A stretch of 64,000 nt of DNA from the NCBI RefSeq assembly GCF_028583425.1, contig NC_072795.1, positions 5,231,001 to 5,295,000 on the forward strand. The letters run 5' to 3'. The position numbers and the translations under genes were made by a program. Under the pieces are notes generated by a model that saw nothing but the letters and a program-made list of their open reading frames with translations, was not told the DNA's origin and ran no database searches. Shown here piece by piece: positions 12,340-22,862 of this stretch. The stretch's first letter is position 1; the number at the start of each line of letters is the position of its first letter. The DNA is from Eublepharis macularius (Eukaryota; Chordata; Lepidosauria; Squamata; Eublepharidae).

Positions 12340-12850
12340 TGTCAAAGGCATTCATGGCCGGAGAACGATGGTTGTTGTGGATTTTACGGGCTGTATAGCT
12401 ATGGTCTTGGCACTGTAGTTCTTGATGTTTCACCAGCAGCTGTGACTGGCATCTTCAGAGGTGTAGCACCAAATGACAGAGATCTTTCAGTGTCACAATG
12501 TGGAGAAGATGTTGGCAGGTAATTTATATCTACACAGGAAGGTGGGTTCGGGCTGAAGATTAGCATATCAAGCACCAATCCATATGCAAAAGGACCTCCT
12601 CAGGATACAGTGAAGCCTCCCGCCATTAGCATTCCACACCCTGGGAAACTCTTACAGGATGACTCAGCCCAAACCCACCATCCTGAGTAGTATAAATGAC
12701 CTGCCAAATTCTTTTCCACACTGTGACACTGAGAGAGCTCTGTCATTTGGTGCTACACCTCTGAAGATGCCAGCCACAGCAGCTGGCGAAACGTCAGGAA
12801 CTACAATACCAAGACCATGACTATACAGCCCGGAAAATCCACAACCACCA
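12340..12850. mobile_element. Long fold-back element, TGGTTGTTGTGG family
   Basis: Left arm ATGGTTGTTGTGGATTTTAC... and right arm ...AAAATCCACAACCACCA are inverted copies of about 130 bp around a spacer of about 250 bp. The same family occurs as a compact hairpin at 35711-35950. Non-coding, in gene 1 intron 1. Confidence 0.8.
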
Positions 12851-12907
12851 TTACACAACTTTGCTACAGATTAAATAGAAAATCAGCTCCCTGGGTGTAT
12901 TCACAGA

Positions 12908-13607
12908 CTAGCAAGAATACACAGACTACAGAGATCAGTTCCCCTGGAGAAAATGGTGGTTTGGTGGTTTTGAAGGGTGAACTCTATGGCATTATGCCCC
13001 ACTGAGGGTTCTTCTCTTCTTAAACCCTGAGTTCCACCTCCAAATCTCCAGGAAGAGATTAAGAGATTAAGAGTTGGCAACTCTTAATTCAGTACAGGGA
13101 TTAAAGTACAGAAATCAATTTGTTCCGTGGCTAAAAAGGAGCAGGGCCTTCTCTGTGGTAGTGCCTTTTAGGCTTTTAAATGAAAAGGGGGATAAACACA
13201 ATATGATTAAGAGAGAAAGAGATAGAGTCATGGTTGAGTTTTATAAAATTTAGAATTGGTTTGTAGGGAGTTGATAGAGAGATACATTTCTTCTTCTCTC
13301 AAAAAAATAGAATAAACTGAAATAGATTGCTGCTGTTTTGATAACTTTTATGAAGGTTAAACGACTCCAAAAAAGAAAGGTATATCACTTATTATTCATC
13401 TTGATAGCCAAATGGAACCTCCATATTTAGAAGCAGTATACCAGACGCTGGGGGAGGTAAAAATGAAAGAAGACTTTTGAATTGATGCTTGTGGGCCTCC
13501 AGAAACATCTAGGAAGCACAAGTTCACTTTGAGCAGTGCCTTTTGAAGAGCCTCTCATTGATGTTTCTCTGAACAAACTGAGAATATAAAATTCCCTGTG
13601 ACTTAAC
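12908..13607. other. Partial MITE and unrecognised intron DNA
   Basis: 12920-13085 is a 5'-truncated TAGGGTTGCCAG-family MITE (GAGATCAGTTCCCCTGGAGA..., GAGTTGGCAACTCTT). From 13086 to 13607 the sequence is A/T-rich with no exon or repeat I can name. Confidence 0.5.
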
Positions 13608-14064
13608 TAGGATTGCCAGCTTCAGGTTGGTAAATTACTGGAGCTTTGTGGGGTAGATCCTGGAGACAGCGGGGCTTAGGGAGGGAAGGGACCTCAGCAG
13701 GGTATAGGCCATTTCCACACGTCTTTCCTGCCTGCAGAACATCACATGAAAGACCTGGAAGACAGCGTCTTCTCGTGCGAAATCGCGCCAGGAAGACGCT
13801 GTTATTCGGGAGTTTTGTGCGATTTTGTGCAAAGCTCCCAGATAACAGCATCTTTCTGGCGCAATTTTCGTGTGAGAAGACACTGTCTTCTGGGTCTTTT
13901 GCGCGATGTTCCGCAGGCAGGTAAGACGTGTGGAAACGGCCATAATGCTGTACAATCCACACTTCAAAGTAGCCATTTTCTTCAGAGGAACTGATCTCCG
14001 TGGCCTGGAGGTTGGTTGTAATTCCAGGAGATCTCCAGCCACCACCTGGAGGCTGGCAACCTTA
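13608..14064 (-). mobile_element. TAGGGTTGCCAG-family MITE split by another fold-back MITE
   Basis: The outer element has diverged ends (TAGGATTGCCAG, CTGGCAACCTTA) and near-identical 8-bp flanks GACTTAAC/GGCTTAAC. It is interrupted by the element at 13707-13941; removing that restores the usual order of family landmarks. Confidence 0.8.
13707..13941. mobile_element. Nested fold-back MITE (GGCCATTTCCACACG ends)
   Basis: 235 bp with inverted ends GGCCATTTCCACACGTCTT and AAGACGTGTGGAAACGGCC. Inner arms are also inverted (GAAGACAGCGTCTTCTCGTG against the segment ending CACTGTCTTC). Flanked by ATA on both sides, a 2-3 bp target duplication unlike the 8-bp type of its host element. Confidence 0.8.
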
Positions 14065-14631
14065 GGCTTAACTCATTAGTCTGAAGGTAGATTGCATTAC
14101 CTTGCTTGACTTTCTTCCTATCAAATGGGAAAGTGACTTATCTCCATTTATTTCTAGATCAAATCTATTAATGTGAGAGAAAGTGAAGAGGATGAGGAAG
14201 TCATGCTATGTAGCCCCCCACTCCCTTATGTTTACCATACACTGCCTGTGCATGGCAAGTTTCCACAGCAATGCATACATTGTGGCTCTCCAAGGTCATT
14301 TGGGGGAGCAATCTTAAGAAGGACGTTTCAGAGACTTACTCAGGTCTATTCAGTGAGGTTTACCCCCAGGAAAGTGTACTTAGTATTGTACTATTGGACT
14401 GGCCATCCTCGTTGACAAGAGAATACAGCATATATGAGACAAAGATTCTGAGCCCCTAATGCACTGCCCTGGTACAAATTGATACTACTTTGAGATCTGG
14501 AATAATTGCCCAAAGCTGAGGTCTTTTAAAATATGATTTACATAGAGGGGGGAACAAGGTCTAGAAATGTATGATAAAGTATCAATAGACTCTAGGGCCG
14601 CCAAATAATTCACATCCAGCAGTAGGTCGAA
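14065..14631. other. Intron DNA, nothing recognised
   Basis: Part of gene 1 intron 1; short open frames only, no coding signal or named repeat. Confidence 0.4.
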
Positions 14632-14795
14632 AGCCAGCGTAGTCTAATGGTTAGAGTCCCAGACTAGAATCTGGGTTCGAATCCTTGCTCTGCCATGGTA
14701 GCTTGCTGAGTGACGTTGGGCCAACCAGCCCTCAGTAACAAAAGCGTTAATGGAATCTGCCAGTTAAGTGAATAAAAGCCTGTAGCCCTAACCAG
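14632..14795 (+). mobile_element. tRNA-headed SINE fragment
   Basis: A-box-like TAGTCTAATGGTTAGAG and B box GGTTCGAATCC at 14674-14684, followed by the SINE body (TTGCTGAGTGACGTTGGGCCA). It is not a tRNA gene: no acceptor stem or anticodon arm can be drawn. Confidence 0.7.
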
Positions 14796-15045
14796 GGCTT
14801 TTTTTCAGCTGGAATGCGGGGGAACAGAGTTCAGAGACCTCTTGAAAATGGTCACATGGCCGGTGGCCCCGCCCCCTGATCTCCAGACCGAGGGAAGTTT
14901 AGATCGCCCTCCACACCGCAGCATGGAAGGTGATCTAAATTCCCCTCTGTCTGGAGATCAGGGGGTGGGGCAACCGGCCATGTGACCATTTTCACTGATG
15001 GTGATTTAAACTTTAAAAAACTCCCCCCCCCCTTGTTCCAGCTGA
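14794..15045. mobile_element. Partial MITE, CAGGGCTTTTTTTC family
   Basis: Starts CAGGGCTTTTTTTCAGC and contains inverted central arms (CCCCTGATCTCCAGAC and GTCTGGAGATCAGGGG). The right terminus seen in the full copy at 17510-17746 is missing. Confidence 0.65.
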
Positions 15046-15154
15046 CCCAAAGTGACATCATTGTTCCATCCTGGAAGCGTGTGTGCCTTTTGTGCGTGCG
15101 CATGTGGTACCAGGGGCACCACCTCCTGCCAGGAATTGCCCTGACACAGGTCAG

Positions 15155-15325
15155 ACACTTGTCAGCTTCCCTCAAGTTTTGATGGGAAATGTAGGCGTCC
15201 TGGTCTTGCAGCTGTAATGGAGAGCCAAGCTGTAAAACCAGGACGCCTACGTTTCCCATCAAAACTTGAGGGAAGCTGACAAGTGTCCAACCTGTGTAAG
15301 GCATCACTTGTAGCTTGGCTCTCAG
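15155..15325. mobile_element. Hairpin element, GAGCCAAGCT ends
   Basis: Arms 15155-15206 and 15237-15286 are inverted copies of about 50 bp with one clear mismatch (CAAGTTTTGATGGGAAATG against CGTTTCCCATCAAAACTTG). A second pair, GAGCCAAGCT at 15223 and AGCTTGGCTCTC at 15313-15324, resembles the termini of the element at 21231-21401. Confidence 0.7.
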
Positions 15326-15372
15326 TTCCACCACCTCTTATCCCTAACCAATATCTGGAAAATGCCCCAGCA

Positions 15373-15544
<172 letters not shown>

Positions 15545-16242
15545 GAACTGATCCAAAACAAGAATGAGAAATCACTTGTCCACAGACCACAACCAGCCAG
15601 CTAAGGATCTGGTCAAATGCCATCAAGTTGTTTCATCTCTAGATTTTCGTCTAGACTTTAGAATAGAGCTTCAGCTTCCATCTTACATAGTCAAGTCTTT
15701 TTTCTGCCCATCTCATGTTTATCTCCCCTTTCCTCCCAAAAGCATACATTTCCCCTCCACTTTGTATCCTCACAACGTCCCTTTGAGGTAGGTTAGGCTG
15801 ACAAAGAGTGATGGCCCAAGGTCACCCAGTAGCCCATGTCTCCAAGATCCTAGTCCAACCCTGTAACCACTATACAACGCTGGCCTTTTAATTTTAATCT
15901 GCGGTCCACTAATTTAGAAACCAAGACTCTCTCTTAACTGTTAAGACATAACTATTCTGTGTGAAAAGTATGGATTCTGGGTTTTTGTTGTTGTTATATA
16001 ATTTTACATGATCTCGTAGAGAAGCCAAAATGGGATAAGAAGCGCCAAGATGCCACTCAGCGTCTGCTTTCTCCCAATGGCCACGCATCGGCAGGCATTG
16101 CTTCTATGTTTCCTGCAACTGTGGGGGTTCTCCAAAATCTCAGAACCTTAAACTGTGGCTGAGCCTGGCTCCCTTGTGGGAATTTTTTCATCTGTACAGG
16201 AATCCATGCTTGACTAGTCAGTTTGGGGTTTTCAACGTCCAG
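15545..16242. other. Intron DNA with a diverged reverse SINE
   Basis: 15755-15890 resembles a tRNA-headed SINE in reverse (GAGGTAGGTTAGGCTGA, CCCAAGGTCACCCAGTA). The rest shows nothing I recognise. Confidence 0.45.
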
Positions 16243-16441
16243 TTGAGGCCTGTAGATCTCCCAGAATTACAACTGATTTCCAGACTACATAATTCAGTTG
16301 CCCTGGAAGAAGTGGCTGCTTTGGAGAATGGACGCTCAGGCATTATACACTGCTGAAGTCAATCCCCTCCAGAAATCCTGCCGTCTCCAGGCTCCCACCC
16401 CAAAATCTCCAGGAATCTCCCAATGCAGAGTTGGCAACTCC
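16243..16441 (+). mobile_element. TAGGGTTGCCAG-family MITE, diverged
   Basis: Contains GATCTCCCAGAATTACAACTG, GGAAGAAGTGGCTGCTTTGG and ends in AGAGTTGGCAACTCC. The left terminus is lost. Confidence 0.65.
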
Positions 16442-16589
16442 ATATTCAACACAAGGACTAAAGCACAGAAATCAATTTGTTCCATAGCTAAAAGGAGCAG
16501 GTCCTTCTCTGTGGTAGTCCCTTACATGTGGATCAGCAGGATTTAGTCCAGTGTCCCCATAGAGACCATCAAGATTTTCAGGGCGCACC

Positions 16590-16735
16590 TTGTATCTGAA
16601 GCATCCTATAGCTGAAGAAGGGAGCTGTGGCTCTCAAAAGCTTGCAGCCTGAAAATCTTGCTGGTCTCTTAGGTGCCACTGGACTCAAATCCTGCTGTTC
16701 TACTGCAGACGAACACGGCTACCCACCTGAAACTA
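16590..16735 (+). mobile_element. Half copy of the AGATCCAGAGGAGTTAGC element family
   Basis: GCTGAAGAAGGGAGCTGTGGC, CTCTCAAAAGCTTGCAG and GGTGCCACTGGACTCAAATCC match the right half of the family; only one arm is present. Confidence 0.6.
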
Positions 16736-16886
16736 TTTACATGTGGATTTTATGGAGTTATTGATTTGTTCAATTTCTTTGCCACCTCTCCAGGACAGAG
16801 CCGCTCAAGGTGCACAGCCTTGCCTCAGTCATTCATTGAGCACGGAGCCTCTTTCAGAGATCTGTCCCAGATTTATTTGCTCAGAC

Positions 16887-17238
16887 CATGGCTGCCAACC
16901 TCCAGGTGGGGCCTAGAGTTCTCCTGGAATTACAACTGATCTCCAGACTAAAGATCAGTTCCCCTGGAGGAATGTCACGTTCAGAAGGCAATCTCTACAG
17001 CATCAAGTCTGCACTGAAGTTCTTTACCTCTACAAACTCCGCCCTTCTTTAGGGTTGCCAGCCTGCAGACGGTGGCTGGAGATCTCCAGGCCACAGAGAT
17101 CAGTTTCCTTGGAGAAAATGGCTGCTTTGGAGGGTGGACTGTGGCTTTATGCCTCACTGAGGTCCTTCTCCACCCCACTTTCTCCAGGTTCCAGCTCCAG
17201 ATTTCCAGGAATTTTCCAACTTGGAGCTGGCAGCCCTA
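16887..17238 (+). mobile_element. Two TAGGGTTGCCAG-family MITEs, one partial
   Basis: 16887-16985 is a truncated left part. 17050-17238 is nearly complete (TAGGGTTGCCAGCCTG to GAGCTGGCAGCCCTA). Confidence 0.7.
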
Positions 17239-17367
17239 CACCCAGTCACCTCCCCCAAATCTGCCAGAATTTCCCAAATCAGAGCCAGCAGCCCCCTCCC
17301 TTGTGGGCAGTTCTGCAAGTCTTTTTGGCCCACTGATTTCAAGCTTATTAATTTCTACTCTTGGATA

Positions 17368-18364
17368 GGGCCAAGCTAGAAGTGACGAACTACACTTGAA
17401 CGGCAAGTGAACAGACTCACATGTATTCCTCCCTGTTCACTTGCCATTCACATAGTGATCGAGTGGAGCGCAAGTGGAGTGCAAGTGAACAGGGAGGAAG
17501 ACATATGAGCAGGGCTTTTTTTCAGCAGGAACCTCTTGAAAATGGTCATGTGGCTGGTGGCCCTTCCCCCTGATCTCCAGACAGAGGGGAGTTTAGATTG
17601 CCCTCCACGCCACTCAGCGGCGCGGAGGGCAATCTAAACTCCCCTCTGTCTGGAGATCAGGGGGCGGGGCCACAAGCCATGTGACCATTTTCTCTGAGGG
17701 CAACCCACTGAGGTCCACCACCTCTTTTCCCAGAAAAAAAGCCCTGCATGTGAGTCTGTGTGGAGTGCAAGTGGAGTGCAAGTGAACAGGAAGAATACAT
17801 GTGAGTCTGTGTGGAGTGCAAGTGAACAGGGAGGAATACATGTGAGTCTGTGTGGAGTGCAAGTGAACAGGAGGAATACATGTGAGTCTGTGTGGAGTGC
17901 AAGTGAACAGGAGGAATACATGTGAGTATGTGTGGAGTGCAAGTGGAGTGCAAGTGAACAGGAAGAATACATGTGAGTCTGTGTGGAGTGCAAGTGAACA
18001 GGGAGGAATACATGTGAGTCTGTGTGGAGTGCAAGTGGAGTGCAAGAGAACAGGAGGAATACATGTGAGTCTGTGTGAAGTGAACAGGAGGAATACATGT
18101 GAGTCTGTGTGGAGTGCAAGTGAACAGGAGGAATACATGTGAGTCTGTGTGGAGTGCAAGTGAACAGGAAGAATACATGTGAGTCTGTGTGGAGTGCAAG
18201 TGGAGTGCAAGAGAACAGGAGGAATACATGTGAGTCTGTGTGGAGTGCAAGTGAACAGGGAGGAATACATGTGAGTCTGTGTGGAGTGCAAGTGAACAGG
18301 GAGGAATACATGTGAGTCTGTTCACTTGCCGTTCAAGTGTGATTCGTCACTTCTAGCTTGGCCC
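17368..18364. mobile_element. Fold-back element GGGCCAAGCT with internal satellite and nested MITE
   Basis: Ends GGGCCAAGCTAGAAGTGACGA and TCGTCACTTCTAGCTTGGCCC are exact inverted copies; the arms extend about 75 bp. Flanks TTGGATA and TTGGATT look like a target duplication. Inside are about 14 tandem units of 41-50 bp around GAGTCTGTGTGGAGTGCAAG (17756-18310) and a nested element at 17510-17746. Related short copies lie at 19243, 21231 and 22063. No real coding; antisense frames reading SCSLALHTDSHVF are satellite artefacts. Confidence 0.8.
17510..17746. mobile_element. Full MITE, CAGGGCTTTTTTTC family, nested
   Basis: Termini CAGGGCTTTTTTTC and GAAAAAAAGCCCTG are perfect inverted repeats with flanks CATATGAG/CATGTGAG (8 bp, one mismatch), as for hAT-type insertion. 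The centre is a long palindrome (GGGAGTTTAGATTGCCCTCC and its inverse). Confidence 0.8.
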
Positions 18365-18804
18365 TTGGATTGAAATCTTACACTTACATATTTAATAGTA
18401 TAGTGCTCTGTTTCTTTCACAGTATTGTTGTATTGATTTTGTAATCTGGGTTTGATTATGTCTCTAAATTGCCCCAAGTCCTTTTGGTCTGGAGCGTAAT
18501 ATATCTTGAATGAATAATTAACAATACGCACACATGTAGGCATGAACATCATCTTGAAACGGGCTGTTCCAAAACATTACAAGCATTGTTCATTTCTCAG
18601 TAAATATACTAGTATATTTTTCCCGGATTAATCCGTACCCAGTACATCAAGATGAAAGCAATAGCCCAGTTCTCTTTTACTTATTGGATCACAGTAGTAG
18701 CTCTGTTGTTTTCCATAAAGAGTTAGGCATGTTTCTGCTACAATTACAGTACAATCCTACACAGACTTACTCCAGATTATGGTAATTCTGCATAGAATCA
18801 CATT
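18365..18804. other. Intron DNA, nothing recognised
   Basis: A/T-rich gene 1 intron sequence without exon-like or repeat signature. Confidence 0.4.
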
Positions 18805-18813
18805 GTTGGAATA

Positions 18814-19009
18814 GATCCAGAGGAGTTAGCCATGTTAGTCTGTAGTTGCAAAATAGTAGAGTCCAGTAGCACCTTTAAAACTAACCAACTTATTTGTAGC
18901 ATAAGCTTTCAAGAACCACAGATGCATCTGACGAAGAGAGCTGTGGTTCTCAAAAGCTTACGCTACAAATAAGTTGGTTAGTCTTAAAGGTGCTACTGGA
19001 CTCTTTACT
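18814..19009 (+). mobile_element. AGATCCAGAGGAGTTAGC fold-back element with 9-bp TSD
   Basis: Flanked by exact GTTGGAATA at 18805-18813 and 19010-19018. The inner arms (CCAACTTATTTGTAGCATAAG and its inverse) fold around GATGCATC. Confidence 0.85.
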
Positions 19010-19242
19010 GTTGGAATATTACTTCTATGTCAGTTACATTTAAAACATCATTTAAAGAACACATCAAAAGTCTTTGGGAATTATGTGGCATTCAGACTCC
19101 CAGCATCTCACTAGTTTATTTTAATATTTGTCATGCAAATACTTATATGGCAGGATATCACACTAGCTAGCTAGCTAGTACATACAGCTGTTGGTGTTCA
19201 CAACAACCCTGTAAGGTAGCTTAGATTGAGAGAGGGAGTGAC

Positions 19243-19432
19243 TGGCCAAGCTACAAGTAAGGAATGACACTTGAATGGCAAGTGAACAGACTCACATGTA
19301 TTCCTCCCTGTTCACTTGCGCTCGACTTGATCGCTATGTGGAGCGCAAATGGAGTGCAAGTGAACAGGGAGGAATGCATGTGAGTCTGTTCACTTGCCGT
19401 TCAAGTGTCATTCCTCACTTGTAGCTTGGCCC
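19243..19432. mobile_element. GGGCCAAGCT fold-back element, short form
   Basis: TGGCCAAGCTACAAGTAAGGAATGAC... and its inverse ...CTCACTTGTAGCTTGGCCCA, with arms of about 80 bp (GAACAGACTCACATGTATTC). This is the form without internal satellite. Confidence 0.8.
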
Positions 19433-19831
19433 ATAGTTAAGTGGATATTTGTACCTGCTTCCTTCAAATTCTAGTCCACTGGTCTAATGTTCAGAATATA
19501 AGAAGTCATTTTGTGCAGTCAGACACCTCCAACTAAAATCTTGTGAGAAGTATACATTGTAATTGAGATGGGGTGAAATAGCATTGAAATCATTTTTTAA
19601 AAGAAATTTTCTTTCAGAACAGCAAATGGCAGGCTAGAGTTCAAGCAGCGAATGTCTTCCCCCACTTTTCAAAGAATCTACTTGGAGAAGTTTGATGACA
19701 ATAACAGGAGTTATTAGTCTTTTTACAGTGGTCACCTGAAGACATCTTTTTTAAAAAGCCTTGATCCACAGCAAGTTTATATATATTATAACTAAGGAAT
19801 GAATTAAAGCCGCACTCAGTCTGACTTGACC
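19433..19831. other. Intron DNA, nothing recognised
   Basis: Gene 1 intron sequence; no exon or repeat family seen. Confidence 0.4.
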
Positions 19832-20030
19832 TGGTTAGCCCCGGTTAGCCTGATCTCATCAGATCTCCGAAGCTAAGCAGGGCTGGCCTTGGTTGGTAAT
19901 TGGATGGGAGACCTCCAACAAAGACCAGGGTTGCAGAGGCAGGCAATGGCAACCCACCTCTGTCAGTCTCTTGCCATGGAAACCCCACCAGGGGTCGCCA
20001 TAAGTCAGCTATGACTTGAGGGCACTCTCC
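19832..20030 (+). mobile_element. 5S rRNA-headed SINE with BovB-like tail
   Basis: Head GATCTCATCAGATCTCCGAAGC and tail GGGGTCGCCATAAGTCAGC. Nearly full length, about 90 percent identical by eye to the copy at 10821. Confidence 0.85.
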
Positions 20031-20641
20031 ACCACCAGTCTGAAAAGACTGAGCTAGTGAAGGTTTAACACATTCTTATTTAACAGTATAAGATCGTGTT
20101 GGCTTCCACTGTGTAATTAGATTTGAGCCTCCGTAAGAAAGGTGGACTATAAATAATGTTAATAAATGAAATAAATAAAACAGAAGATCGTCAAGAACAT
20201 AATATCTTGCTGGGGCCTGTAGATTAAGGTCCCTATGCTTGAACATCCTTTGCAAAAATCTCGACAACACAGCAGGCACAAGGTGGCCCAGCAGAAATTG
20301 TCCATCGGCCCACCAGTGCCCCCAAATCTACCTACTATCCATCTCTGCTTTAGAACCAAGTTAGGAAATAGACTATATGGGGTGGGGTGCTAAAAAGGGT
20401 AATAACACTCGAGGTGGACCCCTAGTTTGGCAATTCAAAACCATCTCAGCACATTGTTTTAAATAAACCAAGAAATGCTGTGTAACATATTCTTGCTAGT
20501 CTGTGAACACATCTTGCAGAATTTTCCCCTAATATATTCCCCCACCCTACCCTTTCTCACTAGGTCGGCTGTATCTGTTGTTTTCTCGATGCTAACTGGA
20601 ATAGAATAAGTTAGGGTAACATGTAAAACAAGATCACTTAC
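20031..20641. other. Gene 1 intron 1, start
   Basis: Holds a short L2-like LINE 3' tail (GAAAGGTGGACTATAAATAAT near 20137-20180). The remainder is unrecognised; the donor of exon 1 lies at its end. Confidence 0.4.
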
Positions 20642-20702
20642 TGCACAGAAGCCATGCCCCGCAACCTACAAGGGTCCAAAACATCTGTTGCTGTGTCCCC
20701 AT
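20642..20702 (-). CDS. Gene 1 exon 1: signal peptide of a secreted giant-repeat protein
   Basis: Two in-frame ATGs (20702-20700 and 20684-20682) are possible starts; the upstream one adds MGTQQQ. The exon encodes a hydrophobic stretch beginning MFWTLVGCGAWLLC and ends at a strong donor (A|GTAAGTG) in phase 1. Joined to the phase-1 acceptor at 10218 it makes an Asn codon and continues NLGLAAAIPVV, giving a complete secretory signal with likely cleavage after the Ala triplet. The hydrophobic core is therefore split by the intron, as is common for secreted mucins and matrix proteins. The TATA box at 20827-20834 fits. Neither ATG has an ideal -3 purine, so the true start is uncertain. The join is inferred from splice consensus and phase, not from RNA. 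Confidence 0.75.
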
Positions 20703-20826
20703 CGGCCCACGGACTGAACTGGGCAGTTGATGTTACTGAAACACTCTCATGAACTTCAAACTTCTTTCCTGCTTAGTCCCGGGCAGCTGGGAGAGTGCGG
20801 TGGACTGGCTCTCACCTGCCTCCAGC

Positions 20827-20834
20827 TATTTATA
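20827..20834 (-). promoter_or_regulatory. TATA box of giant-repeat gene 1
   Basis: On the minus strand the sequence reads CTATAAATAGC, a near-perfect vertebrate TATA box. It lies 125 bp upstream of the first in-frame ATG of the signal-peptide exon, so transcription should start near 20797-20803 with a 5' UTR of about 100 nt. A strong TATA box suggests tissue-restricted rather than housekeeping expression (inference). Confidence 0.75.
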
Positions 20835-21230
20835 GGTGATGCAGGAGAAAGTATGAGTGGGTTGGGATCACAGCCACTCCCTGTCGCCCTCTCACCTGAG
20901 AACTGGAGGGCCAGAAGGGGATGAGTTAACTCACCACCCTCCCGCCTCCACTCACCTCTTTCCAGGATCTACACTTCAGCCTGTAGTATCAGCCTGTATC
21001 TACCAAATTACAGTGTGTCAGGCAGAGTTGGAGCAGTCCAGGCGCTCCTTGCAAAAGGTGCCTGTAGGAGACAGAATACAGAAAATGAAATCTGAGCTCT
21101 CAAACAATTCAATTGTGTTTGCTGGGGAAGGTGCAGGGAAAGCCTGCCTGGAGTTACTAGTTTGGGATAGGGGTGGAATTCCCAAAGAGTGCTGAGACTG
21201 GCCCTTGGGAACGCCGCTTTACACATTACT
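20835..21230. promoter_or_regulatory. Upstream region of gene 1
   Basis: Non-repetitive DNA upstream of the TATA box. No specific factor site is certain; any proximal regulatory elements would lie here. Confidence 0.35.
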
Positions 21231-21401
21231 GAGAGCCAAGCTACAAGTGATGAATGACACTTGCCTGGCAAGTGAACAGACTCACGTGTATTCCTCCCTG
21301 TTCACTTGCCATTCACTTACACTCCACCTTGATCAAGTGGAGAGTAAGTGAATTTGTCCATTTGCCAGGTAAGTGTCATTCATCACTTGTAGCTTGGCTC
21401 T
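21231..21401. mobile_element. GAGCCAAGCT fold-back element
   Basis: Inverted ends AGAGCCAAGCTACAAGTGATGA and CATCACTTGTAGCTTGGCTCT, with internal CACTTGCCTGGCAAGTGAACAG. Same family as 17368 and 19243. Confidence 0.8.
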
Positions 21402-21611
21402 GAGTATCAGCGCAGGGCCAGATCTTGGCTCCCACAGATCCGTTCCATTTATGGCGGCACATTCTTCAGCCGCAAGGAGCCTTTCCCTAATGCACAACCA
21501 GCTGGGGAAGGTTTTTTAAATCAAACGTGCCACCATGAGTGGAACAGAGCCAAGGGAATCAACCTTATAGTGTCTGAAAATCATTGGGAATGGTTCGATG
21601 ACAATATAAGG

Positions 21612-21775
21612 TCGGGATTTGAGTCCAGGGGCACCTTAGAGACCAACCAGATTCAGTCTTTTCTGTAGTAGCAAAATAGAAAAGAGTCCAGTAGCACCTT
21701 TAAAACTAACCAACTTTACTGTAGCATAAGCTTTCGAGAGCCACAGTTCTCTTCGTCAGATGCACAATCTTTTCT
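21612..21775. mobile_element. Partial AGATCCAGAGGAGTTAGC-family element
   Basis: Carries GAGTCCAGTAGCACCTTTAAAAC and CGAGAGCCACAGTTCTCTTCGTC; one arm only. Confidence 0.6.
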
Positions 21776-22062
21776 GTGCCTTCCTTGCTCATTTTCCTCT
21801 ATTATTTGTACTCCTCTCAGAGCATCATTAGCAAACTCTAGCCGGAAAACTGTTAAGGGATTTTTATAATTTTAGCTATATGCTTCCAACTTTGGTTCTT
21901 TTTTCCAGGGCATTATGGATATGAGGCTTAGCTGCCACTTTCCTAAATTGTGCGTTCACCTACTTTTACTGTCTCTCTCTCTCGATAGAAATTGCAATGT
22001 AGGAAACAGATAACTGGAACAAAAAACATCTCACCTACCAATCACTTTAACAAGGTAACTCA

Positions 22063-22191
22063 GGGCCAAACTACAAGTGACGAATGACACTTGAACGGCA
22101 AGTGTATTCCTCCCTATTCACTTGCCCTTCACTTGCTCTCCACTCAATCCACTTGCCATTCAAGTGTCATTCGTCACTTGTAGCTTGGCCC
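22063..22191. mobile_element. GGGCCAAACT fold-back element, shortest copy
   Basis: GGGCCAAACTACAAGTGACGA and its inverse at the right end; the internal GGAATAC block is reduced. Confidence 0.75.
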
Positions 22192-22645
22192 TTAGTGTTC
22201 CTCCATCCTTGCTCATTGCCTTTGCCGGCAGCCATTGCCTTCCAAAATCTCATGGTAAACAAATCCACGGGTGGTGAGAATTGAGCTTATGGAGCTGCCC
22301 ACGAAAAGGGGTTGGTCTACTGAGCCTCTTTCAATTACTTTAATAGTTTCTTTCCAAAAAATAAATCCAAAGTTAACGAGTGACAGTTTGAGCTGATTGC
22401 CACCCCCAACATTGCACCTTAAGGCCTAACACTTTTTTTATGCCAACGTAAGCGTTTGTGAACCAGAGCTCCTTCTAGTCCCGAAATGCGTGTGCTAGAA
22501 TAAAAACTTCTTCGTTTTTAAGGTTGCACAAGACTCTTTTTTCTTGTTAGAAGGTAAAGTGAAGGAGAGGCCACTGTTGAAAAGTGTGGCTTGTTGGTGT
22601 CATGATCAAGGACTGTTGTGGCTTCAGCAGAAATGCAGGGGAGGT
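22192..22645. other. Intergenic DNA, nothing recognised
   Basis: No coding or repeat signal that I can name. Confidence 0.4.
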
Positions 22646-22862
22646 AGGGTTCCCAGCCTCCAGGTGGTGGCTGGAGATCTCCCGGAATTACAACTGATCT
22701 CCAGGCCAAAGAGTCCAGTTCTCCTGGAGAAAATGGCTGCTTTGGAGGGTGGACTCTATGGAATTATATCCCATTGAGGCCCCTCCCCTCCCCAAACTCC
22801 ACTCTTTCCAGGCTCCTCCCCCCAAATCTCCAGGAATTTCCCAACCTGGACCTGGCAACCCT
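22646..22862 (+). mobile_element. TAGGGTTGCCAG-family MITE
   Basis: TAGGGTTCCCAGCCTCCAGG to CCTGGCAACCCTA, flanks AGGGGAGG/AGGAGAGG (8 bp, one mismatch). Confidence 0.8.

Noticed and set aside
14674..14684. Possible tRNA gene (B box GGTTCGAATCC)
   Set aside because: Followed by SINE body; no cloverleaf can be drawn. Same for 53167 and 57095.
17614..18325. Minus-strand frames of about 225 codons reading SCSLALHTDSHVFLLF
   Set aside because: Translation of the satellite inside a fold-back transposon; open in three frames at once, so not a gene.
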